64,000 nucleotides of DNA from Gammaproteobacteria bacterium (GTDB lineage: Bacteria; Pseudomonadota; Gammaproteobacteria; S012-40). The stretch is from positions 62,001 to 126,000 of the forward strand of contig JAOUMY010000006.1 of assembly GCA_029881255.1 (NCBI GenBank). The letters are read 5' to 3'. Made by a program: the position numbers and the translations under genes. The notes beneath the pieces were generated by a model. The model was not told the origin of the DNA, ran no database searches, and was given only the letters and a program-made list of their open reading frames with translations. Positions 27,875 through 37,963 of this stretch are shown here, one piece after another; position 1 is the stretch's first letter, and each line of letters opens with the position of its first letter.

Positions 27875-30800
27875 ATGTTTCAGATATTCTTGAAGCGGCC
27901 TGTTATGGCGATCATTTTATCGCTGGCCATCGTATTCGTAGGGGTGTTGTCGCTGAAGTCGCTACCGATTTCACAGTTCCCGGATATCGCTCCTCCACGT
28001 GTCACGCTTTTCATTGCCTATCCAGGCTCCAGCGCCGACGTTTTGGTACGCTCGACGCTCATCACAATCGAACGCGCTATCAACGGTGTTCCCGGCATGC
28101 GTTACATCATCTCGGATGCCACCAGTGCCGGTGAGGCGATGATACAGGTTCTATTCGACTTAGGGGTCGACCCGAGCCAGGCGATGATTAACGTCAAAAC
28201 CAGGCTAGACACCGTCATGAGCCGATTACCACAGCTCGTACAATTGGAAGGTGTTATCGTCGAGCGTGTTCAACCGAGTATGTTGATGTACATCAATATG
28301 TACAGTAAAGACAAACATGCGGACGAAAAATTTCTCTACAACTACGCTAATGTAAACGTCATTCCCGAAATCCAGCGTATCAACGGTATTGCCCAGGCAA
28401 AGATACTGGGTAGCCGCCAATACGCCATGCGCATCTGGTTAAACCCAGATAGAATGCGTGCCTATAGCGTCTCCACCGAAGAGGTTATGGAGGCAATAGA
28501 CAACCAAAGCATTATCGGCTCACCCGGGCGCCTCGGGGTTGCATCCGGTTTAGCAGCCCAGTCCAAAGAATATACCTTGATCTACGCCGGGCGTTATAAC
28601 AAACCGGAACAATACGAAGACATCATTATCCGCGCCGATTCGGAAGGGGAAATTCTTCGTCTGAAGGATATTGCGCAAGTTTCCCTAAACAGTGAATTCT
28701 ACGACATCTATTCAAACAAAGATGGATTCCCTTCCGCCGCCATCGTACTCAAGCAGAACTACGGTAGTAACGCGAGTGAAGTAATCGCGCGTGTAAAAGA
28801 AAAAATGATTGAACTCGCGCCACTGTTCCCAAGCGGTATGGAATACGAAATAAATTATGACGTTTCCACTTTCCTGGATGCCTCAATCGAAAAAGTAATA
28901 CACACCCTGGTGGAAGCCTTCATCCTGGTGGCACTGGTGGTATTCGTATTCCTTGGCGACTGGCGATCTACGTTGATACCAATTTTAGCGGTTCCGGTAT
29001 CACTTATCGGTGCGTTTGCCTGTATGCAACTGTTTGGGCTTTCGATTAACCTGATTACGCTTTTCGCTCTGGTTCTCGCTATCGGTATCGTTGTTGACAA
29101 CGCTATCGTTGTGGTCGAGGCCGTACACGCCAAGATGGAGACATCCCACACCGTTACGCCATACCAAGCAACACAACAGGTATTAGGTGAAATCGGTGGT
29201 GCTATCATCGCCATCACATTGGTTATGACCGCGGTATTCGTACCACTAGTATTTATGTCCGGTCCAGTCGGTGTGTTCTATCGACAGTTTGCGATTACCA
29301 TGGCCTCATCGATTGTTATCTCGGGTTTTGTAGCCCTGACACTGACGCCGGTACTGTGCGCTATGTTGCTGAAAAACACGCATGGACAAAAGAAAAGAAA
29401 AACGCCTATCAGCATGTTTATCGATGCCTTTAACCGCTGGTTTGAAAAAGTGACTGGCCGCTATGTTGCGATACTTAATGTCATTGTGGTCAGAAGACTC
29501 ATTACCTTCATCCTCGTAGGCGGCTTCGCATTTGGCGTAGTTGCGGTTAACAAAATTCTACCGTCAGGATTTATCCCTGGTGAAGACCAGGGCATGATTT
29601 ACGCCATTGTCCAAACACCACCAGGTTCCACACTGGAAATGACTAATAAGGTCGTACGCAGATTACAGGCTATGGCAAAGAATATCGATGGTATACAGTC
29701 TGTTTCTGCACTAGCTGGTTACGAGGTTATGACAGAAGGTCGCGGTTCCAATGCCGGTACCTGCATCATCAACCTGAAACATTGGTCTGACCGCAAGCAT
29801 TCAGTGCACGAGATCATGCTTGAGTTGGAAGAAAAGGCACATGCCGAAATCGGTGAAGCCATTGTTGAATTCTTCGAGCCTCCCGCGGTACCTGGCTATG
29901 GTGCGTCTTCTGGCCTGGCCTTCCGTCTGTTGGATAAGGGCGGGGATGTTGATTACTTCGAATTTGACAAGTTGAACCAGGATTTCATGACCGGATTGCG
30001 TAAGCGTCCAGAGTTAAAAGGTCTATTTACTTTCTACGCAGCCAACTATCCACAATATGAAATTAAAATCGACAACGAACTTGCAATGCAGAAAGGTGTG
30101 TCGATCAAGGCCGCAATGGATAACCTGGGTATTCTAGTTGGAAGTACCTACGAACAAGGCTTTATACGCTTTAATAACTTCTACAAGGTCTACACCCAGG
30201 GCGCTCCGGAGTTTCGTCGCTACCCTACAGATGTTCTTAACTATTACGTGAAGAATGAAGAAGGGGAAATGGTGCCTTATTCTTCTTTCATGACGCTGGA
30301 AAAGCGTCAAGGCCCGAATGAGCTGATGCGTTACAACCTGTATAACTCAGCAGTCATTCGTGCCGTTCCCGCCCCTGGGTACACTTCTGACGAATCGATC
30401 AAGGCAATCAAAGAAGTTGCCGCAGAAGTGTTGCCAAAAGGCTTTGATGTAGGCTGGGAAGCACTGACTTATGACGAGGAACGTCGTGGTAACGAAGCTG
30501 TTGTCATTTTCATCGTGGTACTGATATTCGTGTACATGGTATTGGCGGCACAGTATGAGAGCTTCATGTTGCCACTGGTCGTTATCCTGTCTCTTCCAGC
30601 AGGCGTATTTGGATCGTTCTTCTTACTCAAAGTATTAGGCCTGGCCAATGATGTCTATGCCCAGGTCGGCCTGATCATGCTCGTCGGTCTACTCGGTAAG
30701 AATGCGGTGCTGATAGTGGAATACGCGGTCCAGATGCAGGAAAAAGGCATGTCTATTGCCGATGCTGCGATTGAAAGCGCCAAGGTTCGATTCCGTCCTA

Positions 30801-31060
30801 TATTGATGACTTCCTTTGCCTTTATCGCCGGTCTTATCCCCTTGGTTATCGCTACCGGAGCTGGTGCGGTAGGTAACAGAACCATCGGTACGTCCTCTTT
30901 GGGGGGTATGCTGATTGGTACTATCGGCGGTGTAATTATCATCCCCGGCCTGTACTACATCTTTGCGAAAATGATCGAGGGCAAAGACCTAATAAAATAC
31001 GAAGATCATGAACCTTTAACCGAGCACTATCAACATAGCAAGCATGACCATGAAAAATAG
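27875..31060 (+). CDS. RND multidrug efflux inner-membrane pump (HAE1 family)
   Basis: The 1061-residue proton-driven pump has the expected two sets of six membrane helices and two large periplasmic loops. The segment GIVVDNAIVVVEAVHAKM carries the proton-relay Asp of helix 4, but the second Asp usual in AcrB/MexB (DD) is Asn here. That segment and GPVGVFYRQFAITMA resemble, from memory, pumps of Bacteroidota more than the MexB/AcrB type of gammaproteobacteria. Substrates cannot be predicted. The next gene overlaps its 3' end by 17 bases. Confidence 0.94.
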   Translation: MFQIFLKRPVMAIILSLAIVFVGVLSLKSLPISQFPDIAPPRVTLFIAYPGSSADVLVRSTLITIERAINGVPGMRYIISDATSAGEAMIQVLFDLGVDPSQAMINVKTRLDTVMSRLPQLVQLEGVIVERVQPSMLMYINMYSKDKHADEKFLYNYANVNVIPEIQRINGIAQAKILGSRQYAMRIWLNPDRMRAYSVSTEEVMEAIDNQSIIGSPGRLGVASGLAAQSKEYTLIYAGRYNKPEQYEDIIIRADSEGEILRLKDIAQVSLNSEFYDIYSNKDGFPSAAIVLKQNYGSNASEVIARVKEKMIELAPLFPSGMEYEINYDVSTFLDASIEKVIHTLVEAFILVALVVFVFLGDWRSTLIPILAVPVSLIGAFACMQLFGLSINLITLFALVLAIGIVVDNAIVVVEAVHAKMETSHTVTPYQATQQVLGEIGGAIIAITLVMTAVFVPLVFMSGPVGVFYRQFAITMASSIVISGFVALTLTPVLCAMLLKNTHGQKKRKTPISMFIDAFNRWFEKVTGRYVAILNVIVVRRLITFILVGGFAFGVVAVNKILPSGFIPGEDQGMIYAIVQTPPGSTLEMTNKVVRRLQAMAKNIDGIQSVSALAGYEVMTEGRGSNAGTCIINLKHWSDRKHSVHEIMLELEEKAHAEIGEAIVEFFEPPAVPGYGASSGLAFRLLDKGGDVDYFEFDKLNQDFMTGLRKRPELKGLFTFYAANYPQYEIKIDNELAMQKGVSIKAAMDNLGILVGSTYEQGFIRFNNFYKVYTQGAPEFRRYPTDVLNYYVKNEEGEMVPYSSFMTLEKRQGPNELMRYNLYNSAVIRAVPAPGYTSDESIKAIKEVAAEVLPKGFDVGWEALTYDEERRGNEAVVIFIVVLIFVYMVLAAQYESFMLPLVVILSLPAGVFGSFFLLKVLGLANDVYAQVGLIMLVGLLGKNAVLIVEYAVQMQEKGMSIADAAIESAKVRFRPILMTSFAFIAGLIPLVIATGAGAVGNRTIGTSSLGGMLIGTIGGVIIIPGLYYIFAKMIEGKDLIKYEDHEPLTEHYQHSKHDHEK

Positions 31061-32486
31061 TAGTTCAATAAAAATATTCGCAGTGGGATGTTTGTCCCTA
31101 CTTGCCCAGGCCTGTTCGATACCGAACATGACGCAGAAAGACCCGGATGCTCCACTACCGGCTGAGTACATCACGGGGGTGAAAGATACGGCCAACTCAG
31201 CGAGCGTCAATTGGAACGAGTTCTTCGATGACCCGAATTTATTGGCATTGATCGAAGTCGCGATTGCCAATAATAAAGAACTCAATATCGTTCAGCAAAG
31301 GATCCGCAGTGCCGAAGCAGAAGTGCAGGAACGTCGTGGCGAGTACCTACCTTTCTTGAGTGCCGGCGCGGGCGCAGATGTGGATAAAGCGGCGGAGTTC
31401 ACCCGCAATGGTGCGGCCGAACATGTTCTGGAAATTGTTGAAGGTGAAGAATTTCCAAAATACTTGCAGAACTACGGCGTCGGCTTGTTTGCCTCTTGGG
31501 AAATCGACGTCTGGAAAAAGCTGAGAAACTCAACTCAAGCTGCCGCGTTCGAGTATATGGCGTCCAAAGAAGGCAGAAACTTTGTGATTACCCATTTGGT
31601 GTCCGAAGTCGCCCATGCCTACTATGAGCTTGTTGCCCTGGACAATATGCTGGTCAACATTGAGCAGAACATACAGTTGCAGATGAAAGGTATCGATGTC
31701 GTCAAGCAGTTGATCAAATACGGTCGTGAAGATCTCCTGGCGCTTACCCGCTATGAGGGTGAAGTTGCCAAGAACCAGGCAACGATTTATGAAATCATGC
31801 AGAAAATCGTTGAGACCGAAAACGAAATCAACGTATTGCTCGGACGCGTTCCACAACCGATACATCGCTCGTCTGGTGGTTTTCTCGATTATCATCCAAA
31901 GATGATACAGGAAGGTATTCCATCGCAACTGGTGGCCAATCGACCTGATATCCGTAAGGCTGAATTGGAATTAAAGGCAGCCGAACTCAGTATTGAGGTC
32001 GCAAGAGCTGAATTTTATCCGTCGTTTGAGATTAAGGCAGGAATTGGATTCGAGGCTTTCCGTACTCAATATTTGTTCGCTAACCCTGCATCTCTAACAA
32101 TGAATGCGGTTGGCGAGGTAATGGCACCACTGTTAAACCGTAATGCGATAATCGCAAAATACAAAAATGCCAATGCCAACCAAATCAAGGCGGCATACGA
32201 GTACGAACAAACCGTAATCACAGCGTTCACGGAAGTCGCCAACAAGATTTCGAACATCGATAATCTGGAAAATCAGTATGTGCTAAAACGCAAACAGGTG
32301 GAAGCGCTGGGTCACTCAATTGATCTCGTTAACAAGCTCTTCCAATCTGCGCGTGCGGATTATCTGGAGATTCTACTCACGCAACGTGAGGCGCTGGAAG
32401 CCAAGATGGAACTCATCGAAATCAAACAAAAACAAATCGTCGGTGCCGTCGATTTATACAGAGCCCTTGGAGGCGGATGGCACTAG
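31044..32486 (+). CDS. Outer-membrane efflux channel lipoprotein (TolC/OprM family)
   Basis: The 480-residue protein forms the outer-membrane duct of the pump. It has a lipoprotein signal with cysteine in LLAQAC, followed by the two repeated helical-barrel halves (INVLLG between; VANRPDIRKAELELKAAELS opening the second). The start overlaps the pump gene by 17 bases; ATGs at 31044 and 31050 are both possible. The stretch SWEIDVWKKLRNSTQAA is again of a kind I associate with Bacteroidota channels. A terminator overlaps the stop. Confidence 0.92.
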   Translation: MTMKNSSSIKIFAVGCLSLLAQACSIPNMTQKDPDAPLPAEYITGVKDTANSASVNWNEFFDDPNLLALIEVAIANNKELNIVQQRIRSAEAEVQERRGEYLPFLSAGAGADVDKAAEFTRNGAAEHVLEIVEGEEFPKYLQNYGVGLFASWEIDVWKKLRNSTQAAAFEYMASKEGRNFVITHLVSEVAHAYYELVALDNMLVNIEQNIQLQMKGIDVVKQLIKYGREDLLALTRYEGEVAKNQATIYEIMQKIVETENEINVLLGRVPQPIHRSSGGFLDYHPKMIQEGIPSQLVANRPDIRKAELELKAAELSIEVARAEFYPSFEIKAGIGFEAFRTQYLFANPASLTMNAVGEVMAPLLNRNAIIAKYKNANANQIKAAYEYEQTVITAFTEVANKISNIDNLENQYVLKRKQVEALGHSIDLVNKLFQSARADYLEILLTQREALEAKMELIEIKQKQIVGAVDLYRALGGGWH

Positions 32487-32502
32487 TGCCACCGCCTTTT
32501 TT
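32471..32502 (+). terminator. Terminator at end of RND operon
   Basis: A long stem (AGGCGG/CCGCCT plus TGGCAC/GTGCCA with one bulged A, 32471-32483 with 32486-32497) is followed by T6. Its left arm lies inside the last codons of the channel gene. Confidence 0.88.
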
Positions 32503-32506
32503 CGGA

Positions 32507-32878
32507 TCAATACACACCAGGTATCAGCTGGTGTGTTCTCACCACGCCAATGATGTAAAAGAACACCAACAAAGCTATCACCCAGGCCCACAGATGTTTG
32601 CCTTGTAGACGTTTGTTACGGAAGGCATACATACCCAGGCCGATATAGGCAAATAAGGCTATCAATTTGGCGAGAAACCAGGTTTCGACGAATGGGTTAA
32701 TTCCGTATGAGACAGCCATCGTGATTCCGGTAATCGTTAATACCGTGTCATTCAGGTGAGGCAAGATGCGAAGCGGTTTTGGCAGAGGCATGCGATAGCG
32801 GGCGTAGTACCATCCCCCCCTGAACAGAAACAAAGCTAAAGTCACCAGTACCGTGGTGACGTGTATCGTCTTAATCAT
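32507..32878 (-). CDS. SirB2-family membrane protein
   Basis: The 123-residue protein is very hydrophobic, with four membrane helices, and carries the family pattern (HLNDTVLTITGITMA and WFLAKLIALFAYIGLGMYAF). I take the ATG at 32878, with AGGGAG 5 bases upstream, rather than the GTG at 32884. SirB2 proteins are uncharacterised membrane proteins; the old link to invasion gene regulation in Salmonella is indirect. The 3' end contains a 9-bp hairpin (about 32512-32536). Confidence 0.85.
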   Translation of the reverse strand: MIKTIHVTTVLVTLALFLFRGGWYYARYRMPLPKPLRILPHLNDTVLTITGITMAVSYGINPFVETWFLAKLIALFAYIGLGMYAFRNKRLQGKHLWAWVIALLVFFYIIGVVRTHQLIPGVY

Positions 32879-32964
32879 AAACACTCCCTGTTTGCACCCT
32901 GGCTATCTTAAACAAACAATACTGGCACCGCCAACCAGTTGCTGTACTGACTTTGCGTATCGGA

Positions 32965-34383
32965 TTATGGTGCATTCGGGGCGACAAATACCTCGGCGGC
33001 CAGCACACCGTCGGGAAATCGGGTCTCAAGTACCGTCAGGGCAGCAAGATCTACATTGCGTTGATCGTCCGGTTCTGCGGCAGGGTCGCCATTGGTCACC
33101 TTTCCGAGAAACGGATCATAGTCCCCGCGATCATAAAAGCGTTGCAAAAATACTGTACAATCGGCGCCGTCTGCATCTGCGCACACGTCAGTAAAATATC
33201 CCGGTAAATTCATACCTGGGCCCATCCCACCGCATGGATCTGTATCACTAGCAGAAGCGTTTTCCAGACAGGTGAGTATAGCGCTGACATTGCGACGTAT
33301 ATTGTTTCCTGACGTATTAACGTAGCTAGCCTGGCGTATCCCGCGTGTTATCCACGTAATTTGTCCTAACTCGTCAAAGTAACTGGTGCTGTGCAAGTCA
33401 GTGGAATACGACCCAACGTGAATATCAGCCGCCGGATTTTCCAAATGCGAGCCGAAGTTGCCCAAACGCCAATAAGCAGCACCTGAACCATCAGCGCTGA
33501 GCACTGCTTTCAAAGCCAGATACGGAAGCTCAAACGTTTCTGTCTCCAGCGGCAGGTTTTCTGCCGGCTGTACAGCAAACTGCATATAGCCTTGCGCCGA
33601 ATAGCTAGCTGCGGTTTCAATACCGCTACGACTCACATCTATTCGAAACCCTTCAAACCCGGTGGCGCTTGCATCGCCAAACGACAAATAGATTTGATTG
33701 CGTTCACTCTCCGCATGACGCTCAAAATCGACACGCAAATCACTGGGCGCCTGACTATCTGTTGTCCCCTGTGCCAATCTCAACCACAAAAACTGTCCGT
33801 TGGTATCGGTTCCCACTGTTGTCCAGGTGAGATACATTAACTTATCCACCGCTTGATCCAGCGCGTCTCGCTGTTGCGCGAAAAAAAGCCATACTTGAAA
33901 GGAGTTTTCGGATTGTTCTACCTGAACATGGGTAGGCGCATCGGGATCTGCTGGATTATACGGAACCGTAATGAGTCCCTGACCAATAGTGTATGGCGAA
34001 CTTTTTAATACGTGGTAGATTAAGAAGTCAGCCAAACAGCTCTGCGATTGTGACAAACCGACCAGGTATTTTGTCAGGCTATAGCCATCAACCATAGGAT
34101 TGGCGTTTTGGTCTAGATACTGTTCGCAATTGGGTTGGTCAACAACTCTTGAACGGACTTTTTGCGCCGTCTGTTGTTCCTCTTTTGAAATAACAACACT
34201 TGAAAGTGTTCCCGGCAGCTTCATCGTCAATTCCGGCGCGTCAGGCGCATCCGGATTCACATATTCCTCATCCGGGCTCTGACTATCAAGCAACTCCTGG
34301 AATGGACAGCCGCTAAGCAAAGTCATTCCAGAAAACACTATTACCATAACTAATACATGCTTTATCTCTAAGGCCCGTCGCAT
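32965..34383 (-). CDS. Lipoprotein of unknown function
   Basis: The 472-residue product has a lipoprotein signal peptide (residues ~8-26, lipobox LLSGC). The mature part begins with a Pro/Asp-rich linker (VNPDAPDAPEL) and contains at least seven Cys, which could form disulfides. Beta-strand-like segments dominate. I recognise no domain. It stands alone between the SirB2 gene and the divergent hybrid kinase, 80 bases from the former. It is probably anchored in the outer membrane facing the periplasm. Confidence 0.8.
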   Translation of the reverse strand: MRRALEIKHVLVMVIVFSGMTLLSGCPFQELLDSQSPDEEYVNPDAPDAPELTMKLPGTLSSVVISKEEQQTAQKVRSRVVDQPNCEQYLDQNANPMVDGYSLTKYLVGLSQSQSCLADFLIYHVLKSSPYTIGQGLITVPYNPADPDAPTHVQVEQSENSFQVWLFFAQQRDALDQAVDKLMYLTWTTVGTDTNGQFLWLRLAQGTTDSQAPSDLRVDFERHAESERNQIYLSFGDASATGFEGFRIDVSRSGIETAASYSAQGYMQFAVQPAENLPLETETFELPYLALKAVLSADGSGAAYWRLGNFGSHLENPAADIHVGSYSTDLHSTSYFDELGQITWITRGIRQASYVNTSGNNIRRNVSAILTCLENASASDTDPCGGMGPGMNLPGYFTDVCADADGADCTVFLQRFYDRGDYDPFLGKVTNGDPAAEPDDQRNVDLAALTVLETRFPDGVLAAEVFVAPNAP

Positions 34384-34659
34384 AAATATTCACCAAACCA
34401 ATAGTCAACAAGTGTTATCTATATCGACGTCACATCCTCTAATTAAAGCATCGAGTACCGTAATGTATTTCAGCCAGCAAGGAACAAAATTTTACATAGC
34501 CATACGTAGAGGAAAAACTCTCATTATTTCAAATAATTGTGGACATACAATACGAGTTGAAACATTGCGCCTTTAGCAGCGCAATTGCGCCATACTCAAT
34601 TCCCATTGGCGATGACACGCTAACCTCTCATCACAGTTAACTTGAGATATATTGACCTA

Positions 34660-37600
34660 ATGCTGCATTCCCTAAGCTATTTCCATAATCACACGGCGGA
34701 GTTTATATCTATCGTGTTGGTAGCAATTTCAGCCTATGCCGCATTCGAGATTGCTGACACACATAAGCGCTCGACAACAGATTACAAGCTCTGGTTGATG
34801 GTCAGCGGTTTTACTCTGGGTACGGGTATCTGGAGCGCACATCTCATTTCGATGCTGGCTTTTGAGTACGAATACAGCCTTTCGTACAATATTCCGATTT
34901 CGATAACGGCGTTGTCTATCGCCTCAGTGGCATGCATTTATGTCATTGATCTCCTAAATCAAAGTGATCAAAAGATAAGTCACGCGATTAAAGCCGCTTT
35001 GGTTCTTACACTCGCAATTTGTAGTGTGCACTACATAATTTTGGCCGCAATGGAAACTGCCATAGTATTCACTTATAAGCCTACCATGATCGCAGCATCT
35101 GTCATTGCCATATTGGTTTTGTGCGTACTAACGCTTATCTGGTTTCGTTATGCGCGTGCGCGTTGGCAAAACAGCGTCAGTTTTAGAGGCGCGTCAAGCG
35201 CCATTCTGCTTTGCCTGACTACTTTTGCTGCTCATCAACTCAGTATGCTCGGAATGGATGCATCGGTTTCCGATATGCAAGCCAACCAATATCAGACGAA
35301 TATGGATAATCGGTTTTTTGTGCTACTCATATTTGTTGCAATTGCTACGACAACTCTCGCATCAATGTTTATTTCTCGTCATCACAAAACTGAAAAAAAG
35401 GGCCTGCGTTTAGCCATTCTTTTTACAATCATGGCGATTATTGCCATCGTCACAACCAGCATCAGCGCAGGCTTTTTATATTCTGCGGCTTATATCAACG
35501 CACGTCAACACGCCAGCGAAGTACTCGAATTCGAAGCCAAACTAATAGAAAATATCACACATTTGGATGCATCTCTTCTAAGCACAAAAGACAATCAGTC
35601 CGATGATGCCCTGCGCACTCTATTTAACAATCACGAACATCAATTACATGACGTATATTCTGCAAACGTTGAAATTTTCAGGTTGCGTAACGACCAGTTG
35701 TTTTTCATACATGGGAATCACAACAACAATAAGTCCATAGCAATTGCATCACTTGATAAACGATCTCCTTATCTGCTGGCGCTAAACAGACGATCAGGAA
35801 ACATTATCGGTCACGACATTTCGACAGGTGAAGAGTTTCTCATTGCATTCAATTTTTTCGAGAATACGAATATCGGCATGGTTTCCCGAATCCCCATGGA
35901 CGCAATCAGATCCCCGTTTATCAGTGCTGTCATATTTTCTCTTGTTGGCGCTATTGTCGCGATGCTTTTTGGCACATGGTATCTACTGGCTACGTTTAAC
36001 CCGGTTATTGACCGTCTGCGCGATGAAAACATTGAACGGCGCAAAGCAGAAGAACAATTGCAAAAGGTTACCGACGAGCTCGAGGCCAAAGTTCTCGAAC
36101 GGACAGACCAACTCCAACAAGCACTATTCAGTGCGCGCTCAGCTAACAAATCCAAATCGGAATTTCTCGCCAACATGAGTCATGAAATCCGCACACCCAT
36201 GAACGGCGTTCTAGGTATGTTACAGCTATTGCGCAGCACTAAGCTGGATAAGGACCAACGAGATTTCTCCGATACTGCCTTTCGTTCAGCCGAATCGCTA
36301 CTTGTGGTTATTAATGACATTCTCGATTTCTCTAAAATAGAAGCCGGAAAACTTGAACTTGATAGTACGGATTTTGATCTGGTGGATATTGTGGAAGATG
36401 TGGTAACACTGCTTGCTGAATCTGCCCACCGCAAAGGTTTGGAAATCATACATAGCATTTCAAAGAACACACCACATTGGTTAAATGGAGATCCTGGCCG
36501 ACTACGCCAGGTATTAACGAATCTCATTGGTAACGCGATTAAATTTACTCACGCGGGGGAAGTTGTGGTTCGCGTTAGCCTAGACGCTAAAAAAGACGGA
36601 AAATTTAGTGTTCGATTTGAAATAGCTGATACCGGGATTGGCATCTCAGAAGCAGGACAGAAAAAGATATTTGAGACCTTTCAACAGGCCGACAGCTCGA
36701 CCACGCGCAAGTTCGGCGGTACGGGATTGGGTCTGTCCATTTCCCGCCATCTCATACAACTCATGGGTGGAGATATTGCGGTAAGATCATTTCCAGATGT
36801 CGGCAGCACGTTCTGGTTTAACGTACAACTAGGAAAACCAGAGATGGAGCACGAAACCAACGATTGCAACTATGACTTCAAGAAAATCCGGGCAATCATA
36901 GTAGATGATAACGAAACAAACCGGGTTATCTACAGTCACCAGCTACGAGAATGGGGCATAAAACATGACATCGCGGAAGACGGCAAACAGGCCCAGGAAA
37001 AAATTCTCGCTGCTGCCGATTCCGGAAATGGATATGACCTTGTGCTTCTAGACATGATGATGCCTGAAATAGACGGCTTGCAAGTTTATGAAAAGATGCA
37101 CACGGAGTTGGGTAAGAATACGCCAAAGGTGTTTATGCTTACCTCTGTAACAGCTGGAGACGTCGCGAGTAAAGCCAAGGCCTTGGGAGTCGACATTGTT
37201 CTTACCAAGCCAGTAAAACAGTCCTTGCTTTACAATACTATCGTCTCACTTTCCATAAACCCCAAAAAGGCCGTAGTGAACGAAGCTCTCCCAATCAGTG
37301 AAACCGTAGTCGAAACGCCCATCAGTTCGCTCAAAATTCTTCTGGTTGAAGACCATAATATCAACCAACGCGTCGCTATGGGAATTCTCAAAGCACTCGG
37401 TTACAAGGCTGATATCGCACAGAATGGACAGGAAGCGGTACAAGCCGTTTCCAAGATTGACTATGATTTAATCTTGATGGATATCCAGATGCCCGTGATG
37501 GATGGTATTGAAGCAACGCGCGCTATACGTCGGCAAGAAGGTAATCGACACAATATCATTATCGCCATGACCGCCAATGCCATGCAGGGCGATCGTGATC

Positions 37601-37725
37601 GTTGTATGAAGGCAGGCATGGATGATTACATAGCCAAACCCTTCAAGCCTGAGGAACTCTCAAGATGTATTGAAACGCACTTAGGCAATACATTGGGAAA
37701 AAACGGGCAGTCTAAAACCGGATAA
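34660..37725 (+). CDS. Hybrid sensor histidine kinase with MHYT-like sensor and two receivers
   Basis: The order is: MHYT-like seven-helix sensor (residues ~10-245), another membrane helix, an extracytoplasmic segment (~275-410), a membrane helix, a short coiled coil, HisKA (phospho-His in [13 protein letters not shown]), HATPase ([25 protein letters not shown]) and two receivers ([13 protein letters not shown] and [13 protein letters not shown]). The three MHYT repeats are degenerate: [20 protein letters not shown] and [11 protein letters not shown] keep the His but not the whole motif. MHYT domains are thought to sense gases through a metal. The ATG at 34660 is chosen; a TTG at 34642 is possible, and neither has a good ribosome binding site. 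No separate output regulator is adjacent. Confidence 0.9.
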   Translation: MLHSLSYFHNHTAEFISIVLVAISAYAAFEIADTHKRSTTDYKLWLMVSGFTLGTGIWSAHLISMLAFEYEYSLSYNIPISITALSIASVACIYVIDLLNQSDQKISHAIKAALVLTLAICSVHYIILAAMETAIVFTYKPTMIAASVIAILVLCVLTLIWFRYARARWQNSVSFRGASSAILLCLTTFAAHQLSMLGMDASVSDMQANQYQTNMDNRFFVLLIFVAIATTTLASMFISRHHKTEKKGLRLAILFTIMAIIAIVTTSISAGFLYSAAYINARQHASEVLEFEAKLIENITHLDASLLSTKDNQSDDALRTLFNNHEHQLHDVYSANVEIFRLRNDQLFFIHGNHNNNKSIAIASLDKRSPYLLALNRRSGNIIGHDISTGEEFLIAFNFFENTNIGMVSRIPMDAIRSPFISAVIFSLVGAIVAMLFGTWYLLATFNPVIDRLRDENIERRKAEEQLQKVTDELEAKVLERTDQLQQALFSARSANKSKSEFLANMSHEIRTPMNGVLGMLQLLRSTKLDKDQRDFSDTAFRSAESLLVVINDILDFSKIEAGKLELDSTDFDLVDIVEDVVTLLAESAHRKGLEIIHSISKNTPHWLNGDPGRLRQVLTNLIGNAIKFTHAGEVVVRVSLDAKKDGKFSVRFEIADTGIGISEAGQKKIFETFQQADSSTTRKFGGTGLGLSISRHLIQLMGGDIAVRSFPDVGSTFWFNVQLGKPEMEHETNDCNYDFKKIRAIIVDDNETNRVIYSHQLREWGIKHDIAEDGKQAQEKILAAADSGNGYDLVLLDMMMPEIDGLQVYEKMHTELGKNTPKVFMLTSVTAGDVASKAKALGVDIVLTKPVKQSLLYNTIVSLSINPKKAVVNEALPISETVVETPISSLKILLVEDHNINQRVAMGILKALGYKADIAQNGQEAVQAVSKIDYDLILMDIQMPVMDGIEATRAIRRQEGNRHNIIIAMTANAMQGDRDRCMKAGMDDYIAKPFKPEELSRCIETHLGNTLGKNGQSKTG

Positions 37726-37732
37726 TGAAAAA

Positions 37733-37757
37733 AGCCCCATTGAATGACAATGGGGCT
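37733..37757 (-). terminator. Terminator between hybrid kinase and mini-ORF
   Basis: A 10-bp stem AGCCCCATTG/CAATGGGGCT (37733-37742 with 37748-37757) is followed on the minus strand by T6. On the plus strand the tail is only weakly T-rich. It therefore best terminates a minus-strand transcript running from the pilZ side through the mini-ORF. Confidence 0.85.
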
Positions 37758-37797
37758 CTGTTGTTGATGCGCACGTACTTCCTTTCAAAACCCGGCG

Positions 37798-37842
37798 TCA
37801 ACAAGTTCCTCCGGAAGTTCGATACATACATCGGTTAGACAT
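37798..37842 (-). CDS. Candidate 14-codon gene with exact Shine-Dalgarno sequence
   Basis: The reading frame is ATG to TGA and encodes MSNRCMYRTSGGTC. The ATG is preceded by AAAGGAGGTGATCC, a full complement of the 16S 3' end, with a 7-base spacing from GGAGG. A 7-bp hairpin lies just upstream of this site and a terminator with T6 about 40 bases downstream of the stop, so a short minus-strand transcript is well framed. The peptide has two Cys and resembles no family I know. It could be a leader, a small modified peptide or a translation-regulating device. It may be co-transcribed with the PilZ gene 121 bases upstream. Confidence 0.45.
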   Translation of the reverse strand: MSNRCMYRTSGGTC

Positions 37843-37843
37843 T

Positions 37844-37857
37844 GGATCACCTCCTTT
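37844..37857. promoter_or_regulatory. 16S-3'-end-like sequence / perfect ribosome binding site
   Basis: On the minus strand this is AAAGGAGGTGATCC, the longest Shine-Dalgarno match in the window. On the plus strand the region 37842-37859 reads like the 3' terminus of 16S rRNA (TTGGATCACCTCCTTTCT). A minus-strand transcript would bind ribosomes strongly here; a plus-strand transcript would carry an anti-Shine-Dalgarno. Confidence 0.75.
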
Positions 37858-37963
37858 CTCAGGGCGTGGACAAAACACCCTGCCACTTCCCTGGTAAGTC
37901 GGCAAGGCGACGCGTATTCCTATTCACACTCTGTAAAACATATCGGTACAAAAGATTCCTATC

